Origin: Deltaproteobacteria bacterium
GTDB taxonomy: Bacteria; Myxococcota_A; UBA9160; SMWR01
Assembly (NCBI GenBank): GCA_019310965.1
Contig: JAFDDG010000023.1
Location: 1-50,743, forward strand
Length of the DNA stretch: 50,743 nucleotides
Reading direction: 5' to 3'
Made by a program: the position numbers and the translations under genes. This document shows positions 43,593 through 50,743 of this stretch, piece by piece. Under the pieces are notes generated by a model that was not told the DNA's origin, did no database searches, and worked only from the letters and a program-made list of their open reading frames with translations. Every line of letters starts with the position of its first letter. Position 1 is the stretch's first letter.

Positions 43593-43676
43593 CGGGGACG
43601 GTCTTGCCTTCTTGCCTTTTTCAGGCGCTGCGTGGGAAATGCCACGTATCAGCGGAAAAAGGCAAGACCGTCCCCG
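43593..43676. repeat. GGGGAC element copy 2, with nested hairpin
   Basis: The left arm reads CGGGGACGGTCTTGCC, then TTCTTGCC, then TTTTT. The right arm is its reverse complement but lacks the 8-bp TTCTTGCC unit. Between them an inner stem pairs CGCTG with CAGCG and CGTGG with CCACG. It shares the outer sequence with the 68-bp palindrome at 19734-19801, differing at one base (GGTGTT versus GGTCTT). It lies between the convergent ogt and trans-sulfuration genes. Confidence 0.85.
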
Positions 43677-43693
43677 TTCTCGGCTCGCTCCGC

Positions 43694-44884
43694 TCAGATC
43701 GCGTTCAGCGCCTGCTCGAGGTCAGCAATCAGGTCGTCCGCGTCTTCGATGCCGCACGAATAGCGGACCAGCGAATCCGTGATGCCCATCTTCATGCGCT
43801 CGTTGCTGTCGATGTCCCAGAAGGACATGGTCACCGGCATCTCCACCAGCGACTCGGCGCCACCGAGGCTCGGTGCGATGTAGGGAAGCTCGCAGGCGTC
43901 GGTGAAGCGGATGGCACCGGCGAGATCCGTGTCGAGTTCGAAGGTCACCACGCCGCCCCCGCCGGCGAGTGTGCGCGCCGCGATTTCGTGGTCCGGATGG
44001 CTCTCGAGCAGGGGGTACCAGACGCGCCGCACGGGCGGCTGCACTTCGAGCCACCGTGCGATGCGCAGCGCGTTGGCGTTGTGGCGCTGCATGCGCAGGC
44101 CGAGCGTCTTGAGCCCGCGCAGCAAGAGCCATGCGGTGTTGGCGTCGGTGATGCCGCCGAGCACGCCGACTGCGTGACGCACGGGCTCGATGAGCTCGGA
44201 CGATCCGCACACCGCCCCCGCCAGCAAGTCGTTGTGTCCGCCGAGGTACTTGGTGGCGCTGTGAACCACGAGATCTGCGCCGTCATCGAGCGCCCGGTGA
44301 TTCAGCGGTGTCGCGAAGGTCGAGTCGATGACGACCCTGACACCGCGTGCGTGACACACCCGTGCCGCTTCCTTCACGTCGATGACGCGCAGGTAGGGGT
44401 TGGTGGGCGACTCCGTGAAGAAGAGTGCGGTCTCGTCTCGCAGCGCGTCTTCCAGCTGCTTCGTGTCGGCGGGGTCGATGACTGTCGTTTCCACCCCCAT
44501 CTGCGTCAGGAACTCGGAGATGAACTGCCGCGTGCGCCGGTAGCAGTCACTCGTCACCACGAGATGCGAACCGCGCTTCAGGTGGGCGAAGAAGAGCGTC
44601 GTGGCGGCGCACATGCCGCTGGCGAAGAGCACCGCCTCGTCGGCGCCTTCCAGCTCGCAGAGCTTGCGCTCCACGGCCTTCCAGGTGGGGTTGCCGTAGC
44701 GACCGTACTCCTCGCGGACGAGTCGGCCCTCTTGATAGGCGATCAGCTCCTCCGAGTTGCGGAACCAGAACGTGGAGGTCTGGTAGATCGGAGTCGTGAT
44801 GGCGTCGGACTGCTGATGCTCCCGCTCGCCACCGTGGACGGCGCTCGTGGAGCCCCCCCGGCGTTTTCCGGGCTTCTCCGGCAT
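43694..44884 (-). CDS. Trans-sulfuration enzyme (cystathionine gamma-synthase/lyase type)
   Basis: The 396-aa PLP enzyme of the Cys/Met metabolism family has ITTPIYQTSTFWFRN, YGRYGNPTWKAVERKLCELEGA and LFASGMCAATT. The Schiff-base Lys is in SATKYLGGHNDLLAG (~211), and PSLGGAESLVEMPVTMS follows. It may be cystathionine gamma-synthase, cystathionine gamma-lyase or O-succinylhomoserine sulfhydrylase; these cannot be separated reliably by eye, although PSLGGAES favours the gamma-synthase/lyase type. A structured leader and a promoter lie upstream. Downstream it converges on ogt. Confidence 0.88.
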   Translation of the reverse strand: MPEKPGKRRGGSTSAVHGGEREHQQSDAITTPIYQTSTFWFRNSEELIAYQEGRLVREEYGRYGNPTWKAVERKLCELEGADEAVLFASGMCAATTLFFAHLKRGSHLVVTSDCYRRTRQFISEFLTQMGVETTVIDPADTKQLEDALRDETALFFTESPTNPYLRVIDVKEAARVCHARGVRVVIDSTFATPLNHRALDDGADLVVHSATKYLGGHNDLLAGAVCGSSELIEPVRHAVGVLGGITDANTAWLLLRGLKTLGLRMQRHNANALRIARWLEVQPPVRRVWYPLLESHPDHEIAARTLAGGGGVVTFELDTDLAGAIRFTDACELPYIAPSLGGAESLVEMPVTMSFWDIDSNERMKMGITDSLVRYSCGIEDADDLIADLEQALNAI

Positions 44885-44903
44885 CGCATGTCTCTCTCGC
44901 TGT

Positions 44904-44960
44904 GGCGCTTAGCAGATCGGGCGAGGATCCCTGGAGAGGTCCAAGGGGCCTGCAAGCGCC
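44904..44960 (-). promoter_or_regulatory. Long leader hairpin upstream of the trans-sulfuration gene
   Basis: Read on the minus strand, GGCGCTTGCAG (44960-44950) pairs with CTGCTAAGCGCC (44915-44904), 11 base pairs with one bulged base. The ~34-nt interior contains a smaller GGACC/GGATCC-type stem. It is 20 bp before the ATG and downstream of the promoter. It does not clearly match a known SAM or SAH riboswitch, but the gene it precedes is one such switches often control. Confidence 0.4.
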
Positions 44961-44996
44961 GGAAATCACCCTGAATTTCTCGAACCCGAAGCGATG

Positions 44997-45025
44997 AGGG
45001 TACGGAGCACACCGGGGCGAGTCAA
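44997..45025 (-). promoter_or_regulatory. Sigma-70-type promoter for the trans-sulfuration gene
   Basis: On the minus strand, -35 TTGACT (45025-45020) and -10 TACCCT (45002-44997) are spaced 17 bp. The -35 matches at five of six positions and the -10 keeps TA and final T. The implied leader is about 105 nt and contains the 44904-44960 hairpin. Confidence 0.55.
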
Positions 45026-45071
45026 CCAGCGTTTTGTCGTGGACGGGGTGAGGAGCAGTCTGTAGCCTGAA

Positions 45072-45818
45072 ATGCAGGCACAGGTGCATCGTGAGGTGAC
45101 TGTGGCTGGCGCTGCCGTAACCCTCCTCGTGGGGATCCAGGTTCTGTTCGTGGGCGACTCGATCACCGCCGGAACCGGAGCGGATCCGGGCCAGGGCTTC
45201 GTGGACCTCATGGCATCGGCGAACCCGGATCGGAGCGTGCACAACGCCGGCTGCGGCGGCTCCACGACCCGCGACTGGGTCCTGCCGAAGCTGCCCGGCG
45301 CACCAGAGCATTGCGCGTTTGGGGGCGCATTCGAGCAGCTTGCCGCGCCGCACGTGGATGCGGACCTGGTGCACATCCTGCTCGGAACGAACGATTCGAC
45401 GGGTTTCTTCGAACCCGGCTCGGTAGGACCCGACGAGTACGCGAGCAATATCGAGGCGCTCGCGGTGCGCTTCACTGGCGACGTGGTGGTGTCGATTCCG
45501 ACGCCGTTTCCGGATCCCGACGACATCGTGCAGTCGCGACTCGACCTCTTCGCGCTGGAGCTGATCTCCCTCAGCGAGTCGGCCGATGCGCCGTTTCGGC
45601 TTGGGGCGGACTTCTCGCGTATGGATCGCGCAATGCTCGACGGCGTCCACCCGACGAACGAGGGCCACGCGTGGATGGCAGCCCAGTTGAGCTCCGTGCT
45701 GGTTCCCGAGCCCGCCAGCGCCATGCTGTTGCTCATGGGCTTGCTCGCGCTCTCTGCGCGCCGGCCTCGTGCACGCGCCATGCGAGGCGGTCTCACTGCG
45801 AGCGCGCGTGGCGCTTGA
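45072..45818 (+). CDS. SGNH-hydrolase with C-terminal PEP-CTERM sorting signal
   Basis: The 248-aa protein is a GDSL/SGNH esterase: block I VLFVGDSITAG (Ser), block II Gly in NAGCGGST, block III LLGTNDS, block V DGVHPTNEGH (Asp and His). The C-terminus is VPEPASAMLLLMGLLALSARRPRAR, the exosortase recognition pattern of PEP, hydrophobic helix and Arg cluster (~212-238). It should therefore be processed by an exosortase and reach the surface or matrix. The N-terminus is odd: a short hydrophobic run merges straight into block I with little room for a separate signal peptide. No exosortase gene is in the window. Its 3' end overlaps the amidase start. Confidence 0.83.
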   Translation: MQAQVHREVTVAGAAVTLLVGIQVLFVGDSITAGTGADPGQGFVDLMASANPDRSVHNAGCGGSTTRDWVLPKLPGAPEHCAFGGAFEQLAAPHVDADLVHILLGTNDSTGFFEPGSVGPDEYASNIEALAVRFTGDVVVSIPTPFPDPDDIVQSRLDLFALELISLSESADAPFRLGADFSRMDRAMLDGVHPTNEGHAWMAAQLSSVLVPEPASAMLLLMGLLALSARRPRARAMRGGLTASARGA

Positions 45819-47259
45819 TCTCTCGCTGCTGGACGCGACCGATCAGGCCGAGCTCGTGCGAAGCGGCGCGGCGAAGCCGAGCGAGCTGGTCGAAGCTGCC
45901 ATCGAGCGCGCGGAACGGCTCGAGCCCAGGCTGCGCGCCATCGTGTCGCGCCAGTTCGATCGCGCTCGGGTCGAGGCGGCGAGCGGGGGATTGCCGCAGG
46001 GCGTGCTCAGCGGAGTGCCGTATCTGCTCAAGGATCTCGGCGCGTATCTCGACGGGGACCCGGTCTACAGCGGCATGCAGGCGCTGCTGCGCGCGGACTT
46101 CCGCGAGAGCGGAGACGCGCACTTCGCAGGGCGCCTACGCGCGGCGGGGATGCTCTCGCTCGGCCGCGCCAACTCGCCGGAGCTCGGCATCCTGCCCGCC
46201 ACCGAGCCGCTCTCGACCGGCCCGTCCCACAATCCGTGGAGCCTCCGGCACTCTCCGGGCGGCTCGAGCGGCGGCTCGGCGGCCGCCGTGGCCGCGGGCG
46301 TGGTGCCGGTGGCGCATGCGAGCGACGGCGGCGGCTCGATTCGCATCCCGGCGAGCCACTGCGGCCTCGTGGGGCTCAAACCTTCGCGCGGACGCAACAG
46401 CTTTGCGCCGGCCAGTGGAGAGCGCTGGGGCGGTTGCTCGTGCGAGGGTTTCGTGACGCGAAGCGTGCGCGATACGGCGCTCATGCTCGACGTCACCCAC
46501 GGTCCGGGAGTCGGCGATCCCTACACGGCGCCGCCGCCGGCGCGTCCCTACGTCGAGGAGGTCGGGCAGGCAGTGGGCGAGCTGCGTATTGGCGTGATGA
46601 CGCGTGGTCCGCGGGACATCGAGGTGGCGGAAGATTGCAGCGAGGCGGCGCGCCGGGCGGGAGTGCTGCTCGACACGCTGGGCCACGCCGTCGAGGTGAG
46701 CCACCCCGAGGCGCTCGACGATGCGGCGGCGCCGGCCGCCTTCGTCGGCATCGTGACGGTCTCGACCGCTCGCGCGATCGACCGCGCAGCGCAGCGGATC
46801 GCCACGGCGATCACGGCCGAGGACGTCGAGCCTCTCACCTGGGCTCTGGCCGAGATCGGGCGCGGGCGCGGTGCCGTCGAGTACCTGGAGGCCATCGAGA
46901 CGATGCATCGCCACGGGCGCCGCCTCGCGGGCTGGTGGCAGCAGGGTTTCGACCTTCTGGTGACACCCACCTGCGCCGCGCCGCCGCCGCCCATCGGCAC
47001 CTTTGCACAGGACCCAGAGGAGCCGCTCGCCTCCTACGCCCGCGCCGCCCCCTTCGGCGCTTTCACCCTGCACTTCAATCTATCGGGCCAGCCGGCCATC
47101 TCGTTGCCGCTGCACTGGAGCGCGCAGGGGCTGCCCGTCGGAGTTCAGCTCGTCGCGGCGTTCGGTCGCGAGGACCTGTTGATTCGGGTGGCGGCGCAGC
47201 TCGAGCAAGCGGCGCCCTGGGCCGACCGGCTGCCGCCCGTCCACGCATCCCGCGCCTGA
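45808..47259 (+). CDS. Amidase-signature hydrolase
   Basis: The ~483-aa protein has the amidase-signature Ser-cisSer-Lys triad: Lys in GVPYLLKDLG, cis-Ser in SPGGSSGGSAAAVAAG and nucleophile Ser in SDGGGSIRIPASHCGL. GLKPSRGR and the late DLLVTPTCAAPPPPIG are also typical. It resembles the 6-aminohexanoate-cyclic-dimer hydrolase (NylA)-like group more than GatA, because no gatB/gatC are adjacent. The GTG at 45808 overlaps the end of the SGNH gene by 11 bp. An ATG at 45769 would add 13 residues. The substrate is unknown. Confidence 0.87.
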   Translation: MALDLSLLDATDQAELVRSGAAKPSELVEAAIERAERLEPRLRAIVSRQFDRARVEAASGGLPQGVLSGVPYLLKDLGAYLDGDPVYSGMQALLRADFRESGDAHFAGRLRAAGMLSLGRANSPELGILPATEPLSTGPSHNPWSLRHSPGGSSGGSAAAVAAGVVPVAHASDGGGSIRIPASHCGLVGLKPSRGRNSFAPASGERWGGCSCEGFVTRSVRDTALMLDVTHGPGVGDPYTAPPPARPYVEEVGQAVGELRIGVMTRGPRDIEVAEDCSEAARRAGVLLDTLGHAVEVSHPEALDDAAAPAAFVGIVTVSTARAIDRAAQRIATAITAEDVEPLTWALAEIGRGRGAVEYLEAIETMHRHGRRLAGWWQQGFDLLVTPTCAAPPPPIGTFAQDPEEPLASYARAAPFGAFTLHFNLSGQPAISLPLHWSAQGLPVGVQLVAAFGREDLLIRVAAQLEQAAPWADRLPPVHASRA

Positions 47260-47265
47260 GTGCGG

Positions 47266-47715
47266 TCAGAAGCCCGCGTGACAGGAATCCGGCAGCCCCC
47301 GCAGCCCGGCTTCGAGGGCACCGGCGAACCGTGCGTGGCCTTCGGCGTTCGGGTGCGGGTCCACCCGACCGACCCACAGCGCGTCGCGCTTGCGGCCGAC
47401 GACGCTGGGCAGGGAGTGCACGGGAGACAGGCCGAGCGCCTGCGCACTCTGCGCAACCCGATCGTAGAACTCCGCCATACTCCGCCATTGGGTGCCAGCG
47501 GTTCAGATGAAACAGGTATGTGTGCAGGAAGACGACGACGCAGGCGGATTCGCGCTCGCCGATGCGGCGCATGCGTTCGCAGCCGGCCGGGCGGCAGGCG
47601 GACGCAGCATCGCCACCGCGCGCAGCCCGACCTCGGACAGCAGCAAGCTCAACGCAACGCCGAACGCGAGCAGCGCCAGCTTCGGCCCGACCCCAGACCC
47701 CACGCCGACGCTCAC
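47266..47715 (-). pseudogene. Remnant of a membrane-anchored SGNH hydrolase
   Basis: The 5' piece (from a GTG at 47715) encodes a membrane anchor (PKLALLAFGVALSLLLSEVGL) of the kind that begins many SGNH/GDSL proteins. In another frame near 47500-47560 is VVVFLHTYLFHLNRW, and in a third frame (47266-47478) a C-terminus YDRVAQSAQALGLSPVHSL, then VDPHPNAEGHARFAGAL, the block V Asp/His signature. The Ser and Gly/Asn blocks are missing. Frameshifts and a large internal deletion have reduced a ~350-codon gene to ~150 codons. It lies directly upstream of a MITE-like repeat. Confidence 0.65.
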
Positions 47716-47735
47716 GGGCAGCCTACGCGCTCCTC

Positions 47736-47879
47736 GCAGGATGCTGAAAAAGGGTTTCGGGTCACGATGAAATTCGCACCGATCATCGCATCTCTCTCCG
47801 AGGTCCCAGTACCTGAGGAGCGAATCCAGTGGTCCAACTCATCTCCTACCCGGTCCAGAACATTTTTCCAGCACCCCGC
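47736..47879. repeat. 144-bp MITE-like element with imperfect terminal repeats
   Basis: The left end (47736-47754, GCAGGATGCTGAAAAAGGG) and the reverse complement of the right end (47861-47879, GCGGGGTGCTGGAAAAATG) match at about 14 of 19 positions. The GATGCTGAAAAA-type end is familiar from several IS families. No transposase is inside. The right edge coincides with the stop codon of the sulfatase fusion gene. Confidence 0.5.
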
Positions 47880-50743
47880 TAGTCGCACTCGATGTAGCCG
47901 AGGTTGCAGAGCGCTTCGCGCTCGGCGTCGGACAGATCGGCTTCGTCCGCCTCGAAGGAACCCGTTTCGGCGAGCTGCTGCTGTGCATCGGCGTGCTGCC
48001 GCATCTCGGCGATCTGCACCGACTGGGTTTCGGACAGGTTGCTGCGCTCGTTCGGGTCCTGTGCCACGTCGTAGAGCTCGAAGGGCGCCAGGCCGCGCGG
48101 GTTGCCCTCGTTGGCCTCGATGTACTTCCAGGTCTCGGTGCGCACCGACCGCAGCACGTTGCCCTCGTGATCTTCTTCCGAGAAGATCAGGCGGTTCGGC
48201 TCTGGCCGCTCGCCGGTCGGCAGCGCCAGATCGATGCCCAGCATGCCTTCGGCCTTCTCGGCGCCCGCCCGGGCCAGCAACGTCGGTGTCACGTCGAGCA
48301 GCCCCACCACGTGGCCGCGCGCATCGTTGGGGGCCAGGGGCTCCCCCTTGCGCCACTTCACGAGGATCGGCACGCGGATCTGCTCCTCGTAGAGGGTCAT
48401 GCCGTGCCACCAGCCGCCGTGCTCGTTGAACTCCTCGCCGTGGTCGGAGACCAGTGCGATCACACTGTCGTCGTAGAGCCCCAGGGTCTCGAGTTTCTCG
48501 AGAAGCTCGCCGAACCGCTGGTCGAGATAGGCGATCTCGCCGTTGTACAGCTCGTGCATCTCGCCGGCGAGCGACGCATCCGGGTGCTGGTTCGTCGCGC
48601 GGTCGATGCCACGGCCGTTGTACGGGTGCTCGAAGTACGGATCATGGACGTCCATATAGTGGAGGAAGAGGAAGAAGCGGGAATCCCGGTGGCGGTCGAG
48701 GAAGTCGAAGGCCACCTCGTTCACCACGTTGGCCGGCTGGTAGAAATCGCCCACCCGCAGCCCGGGCTTGATCCGGAAGTAGATGCGGCGCGCGATCTGG
48801 TAGAGCACCAGCTTGGATGATGACTCCTCGGCACCGGCGATGTAGTCGGGTGCCAGGTAGTGGTACTCGTCGTAGCCCTGGTCGAAGCCGAAGCTCTCGG
48901 TCAGGTTCGTGTTGCTGGCGATGCCGCCGGTGACGTAACCGCGCTCCTGCAACACCTCGCTGATGAGCGTCACGTCGGGCGAGAGCGCCGAGGGCTTCGA
49001 CATCACGCCGTGGGTCGAGGGCAATAGCGATGTCATGAGTGTCGCCGCCGAGGGCTTGGTCCATGAGGAGTGGGCGAAGCCGTCGAAGATGGAGCCGTCG
49101 TCGCGGGCCAGTCGGCACAGGTTCGGCGTCTCGACCGCATCCGGGCCGCCGTAGCACGAGAGGTGATCCGCGCGCAGAGTGTCGACCATGATCAGGATCA
49201 GGTTGGGCTGGCTCGCCAGGACGGCCGGGATCGTCGCTGCGCCCTCCCGGGTGCCCGCGTCCTCGCTCATGGCCGCGGATGCGATGGCTCCACAGATGCC
49301 GACGACGGCGACCAGCGCCAGCGCCGCGCGCGGCTGGAACAGGCGGCCGCTGCCGCCGCGGAAGAGCCTGGGGCCGAAGAAGAAGAGCAGCAGCGCCACC
49401 ACGCCGAACGCCGCCAGGATGCCGAGCAGCACCGGCAGCGGAGGCATCTGCTCGGCGAAGACGTCGCGGCGCACCCGGAAGACCGTGATCGCCAGGCCAA
49501 ACGGGACCCCCGTGCCGATGAGTGCCAGCGATGGCGTCCAGCCGCGGATCTCATCCAGATCCATGGGCAGGATGGCGAGCGCGATGCCGCCCACGAGCCC
49601 CAGGCCGCCCAGGATCAGCGCGTAGGCGACCGGCCCGTACCAGAGAACCTGGGCCTCGGTTCCGAAGCCGCCACCGCCGATCACCAGTGCTTCGATGAGG
49701 CCAATGCCGAGGCCGGCCAGGGCGCCCGCACCGAAGCCGAGGGCTCCGGAGAGCCGCGCGCGGGCGGCCAGCGGCGGCGCCTGCGCCGGAGCCTGGGCGC
49801 CGCGCCGGGCACGCTCTTCGTCGGTCTCGAGGCTGATCGCCGCCATGGCCGCTTCTTCGTAGTCCACCTGCTGGCCGTCGACGAGGCAGTAGGCCGGCTT
49901 GTAGCTCTTCCGGCGCACCCACCAGAAGACCCCGCCAAAGAGCGTCATGGCCTCGGCAGCCCAGAAGCCGAGGGCGGCGGAGACGATCGCGTTGGCCGGT
50001 CCGATCATGTTGCCGAGCAGTGCGTACTGCGCCGCCTCGCGGATGCCCTCACCCGCGATGGTGAAGGGCGAGAGCACGGTGGCCAGGATCTGGATCGAAG
50101 AGCCGAAGGCGATCGGCCAGAACTCCGCGTTCTGCGCGCCGATCGCCAGCGCGGTGAAGTAGTACATCGCCGCCGTCGAGAAGTGAACGATGAACGAGAG
50201 AACGAACGCCGTCAGCACCAGCGTGCGCTTGTCTCGGTAGGCGGCGGCCGAGTTGGCGATGCGCATCACGAGACCTTCGAGCCGCGCCTTGCCCGGAATC
50301 GGCAGCTGCGTCAGCAGCCACTGCACGATGCCCGGGTACCAGAGCACCAGCAACAGGCCGCCGATGATGCCCGCACACACGGGAATCGTGAGCACGGCAA
50401 TCGTCCCGGCGTTCTCGCCGAAGATCTTGATGCCGAAGGGCAGGGCGACCAGGAAGGAGAGAAAGATGCCGGAGACGCCGATCACCTTCTCCAATGCGGT
50501 GGTGGCCGTGACTTCCACCGTGCGCCCGCTGAAGCGCGCCGCGTCGAAGAGCTTGTAGCCGTCCAGGCCGGCGGTGCTCGGCAGGAAGGTGCCGATGAAG
50601 CGCCCGATCAGGAACGAGCCGAAGATGTGGCGGAACGGCAGCTCGATGGACTGGCCGCGCAGCAGGATCGTCCAGCGGTACATCGAGGCGAGAATGCCGA
50701 CGAACTTCACACCCGCGGCGGCGCCGCAGAAGATCCAGAACGT
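47879..50743 (-). CDS. Flippase-like membrane domain fused to a sulfatase-superfamily domain (5' truncated)
   Basis: At least 953 codons are present, open to the window edge; a GTG at 50710 is probably internal. The N-terminal ~300 residues are an LPG-synthase-TM/UPF0104-like polytopic domain (RFIGTFLPSTAGLDGYKLFDAARF, EKVIGVSG, AGEGIREAAQYALLG). A second hydrophobic block of about five helices (~330-470) leads into an extracytoplasmic sulfatase-family domain. That domain has LIMVDTLRADHLSCYGG, SSWTKPSAATLMTSLLPSTHG and ALVSDHGEEFNEHGG. The residue normally Cys/Ser for formylglycine is Thr (WTKPS), so a phosphotransferase or phosphatase role is more likely than sulfatase. The C-terminus GYIEC resembles related LGYIE-type ends. 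Confidence 0.82.
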   Translation of the reverse strand, partial: TFWIFCGAAAGVKFVGILASMYRWTILLRGQSIELPFRHIFGSFLIGRFIGTFLPSTAGLDGYKLFDAARFSGRTVEVTATTALEKVIGVSGIFLSFLVALPFGIKIFGENAGTIAVLTIPVCAGIIGGLLLVLWYPGIVQWLLTQLPIPGKARLEGLVMRIANSAAAYRDKRTLVLTAFVLSFIVHFSTAAMYYFTALAIGAQNAEFWPIAFGSSIQILATVLSPFTIAGEGIREAAQYALLGNMIGPANAIVSAALGFWAAEAMTLFGGVFWWVRRKSYKPAYCLVDGQQVDYEEAAMAAISLETDEERARRGAQAPAQAPPLAARARLSGALGFGAGALAGLGIGLIEALVIGGGGFGTEAQVLWYGPVAYALILGGLGLVGGIALAILPMDLDEIRGWTPSLALIGTGVPFGLAITVFRVRRDVFAEQMPPLPVLLGILAAFGVVALLLFFFGPRLFRGGSGRLFQPRAALALVAVVGICGAIASAAMSEDAGTREGAATIPAVLASQPNLILIMVDTLRADHLSCYGGPDAVETPNLCRLARDDGSIFDGFAHSSWTKPSAATLMTSLLPSTHGVMSKPSALSPDVTLISEVLQERGYVTGGIASNTNLTESFGFDQGYDEYHYLAPDYIAGAEESSSKLVLYQIARRIYFRIKPGLRVGDFYQPANVVNEVAFDFLDRHRDSRFFLFLHYMDVHDPYFEHPYNGRGIDRATNQHPDASLAGEMHELYNGEIAYLDQRFGELLEKLETLGLYDDSVIALVSDHGEEFNEHGGWWHGMTLYEEQIRVPILVKWRKGEPLAPNDARGHVVGLLDVTPTLLARAGAEKAEGMLGIDLALPTGERPEPNRLIFSEEDHEGNVLRSVRTETWKYIEANEGNPRGLAPFELYDVAQDPNERSNLSETQSVQIAEMRQHADAQQQLAETGSFEADEADLSDAEREALCNLGYIECD

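Noticed and set aside
1..50743. CRISPR array or phage/plasmid genes.
   Set aside because: No regularly spaced direct repeats, and no integrase, capsid or replication genes, were seen on reading both strands.

Overview
The window is dense, high-GC bacterial chromosome with long ORFs on both strands. I infer a deltaproteobacterium in the broad sense (Myxococcota, Desulfobacterota or Binatota-like). The reasons are the GC-rich codon use, a GspA/GspB pair, a PEP-CTERM protein, a histone-H1-like basic protein and a mixture of LLM-oxidoreductase and acyl-CoA genes. No 16S rRNA or other diagnostic marker is present, so this is only an inference. I saw no rRNA, tRNA, CRISPR array, prophage or intact insertion sequence. 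The window looks like core chromosome with scattered small palindromic repeats.

Layout. 1-4 kb (-): surA-like chaperone followed by uvrA, overlapping by 4 bp. 4-7.2 kb: two convergent GT-C type membrane glycosyltransferases. 7.2-15 kb (-): a run of alkaline-phosphatase-superfamily protein, GT2, GT4 and cupin lipoprotein genes coupled by 1-4 bp overlaps, then mfd. 15-19.2 kb (+): an isolated ribosomal protein L3 gene with its own strong promoter, then rlmE, a methylmalonyl-CoA-epimerase-like VOC protein, an exported Pcm, a membrane-SDR fusion and an EVE protein. 19.2-21.4 kb (-): a 42-codon basic gene, tgt, arsR and rnhA. 21.5-25.6 kb: acyl-CoA dehydrogenase, pyrE and acyl-CoA ligase (+), facing a hotdog thioesterase (-). 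25.9-31.2 kb: a small zinc ribbon, an AMIN-domain membrane protein, a type II pantothenate kinase (-) and gspA-gspB. 31.2-34.6 kb (-): a tight rhomboid, sirtuin, DUF4097, methyltransferase operon. 34.8-36.9 kb: NUDIX and LLM oxidoreductase (-) and a small alpha/beta hydrolase (+). 37-40.6 kb: PBP1A (-) and glutathione synthetase (+). 40.6-43.6 kb (+): histone-like protein, NtrC-type regulator and ogt. 43.7-47.3 kb: trans-sulfuration enzyme (-), PEP-CTERM SGNH hydrolase and amidase (+). 47.3-50.7 kb: a wrecked SGNH hydrolase gene, a MITE-like repeat and a flippase-sulfatase fusion cut by the window edge.

Functional themes are DNA repair (uvrA, mfd, ogt), envelope biogenesis (SurA, PBP1A, glycosyltransferases, AMIN protein, GspAB, flippase-sulfatase), translation and tRNA modification (L3, RlmE, Tgt) and acyl-CoA metabolism.

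The most unexpected structure is a set of palindromic elements. Three 'GGGGAC' hairpin elements lie at 19734-19801, 28100-28191 and 43593-43676. A 161-bp palindromic element at 36862-37022 has a half copy at 31171-31220. A MITE-like element lies at 47736-47879. Nearly all sit exactly at gene 3' ends, mostly between convergent genes, and several begin inside a stop codon. Other items worth following are the stand-alone rplC, the duplicated-module basic protein with a structured leader, and the small gene ahead of tgt.
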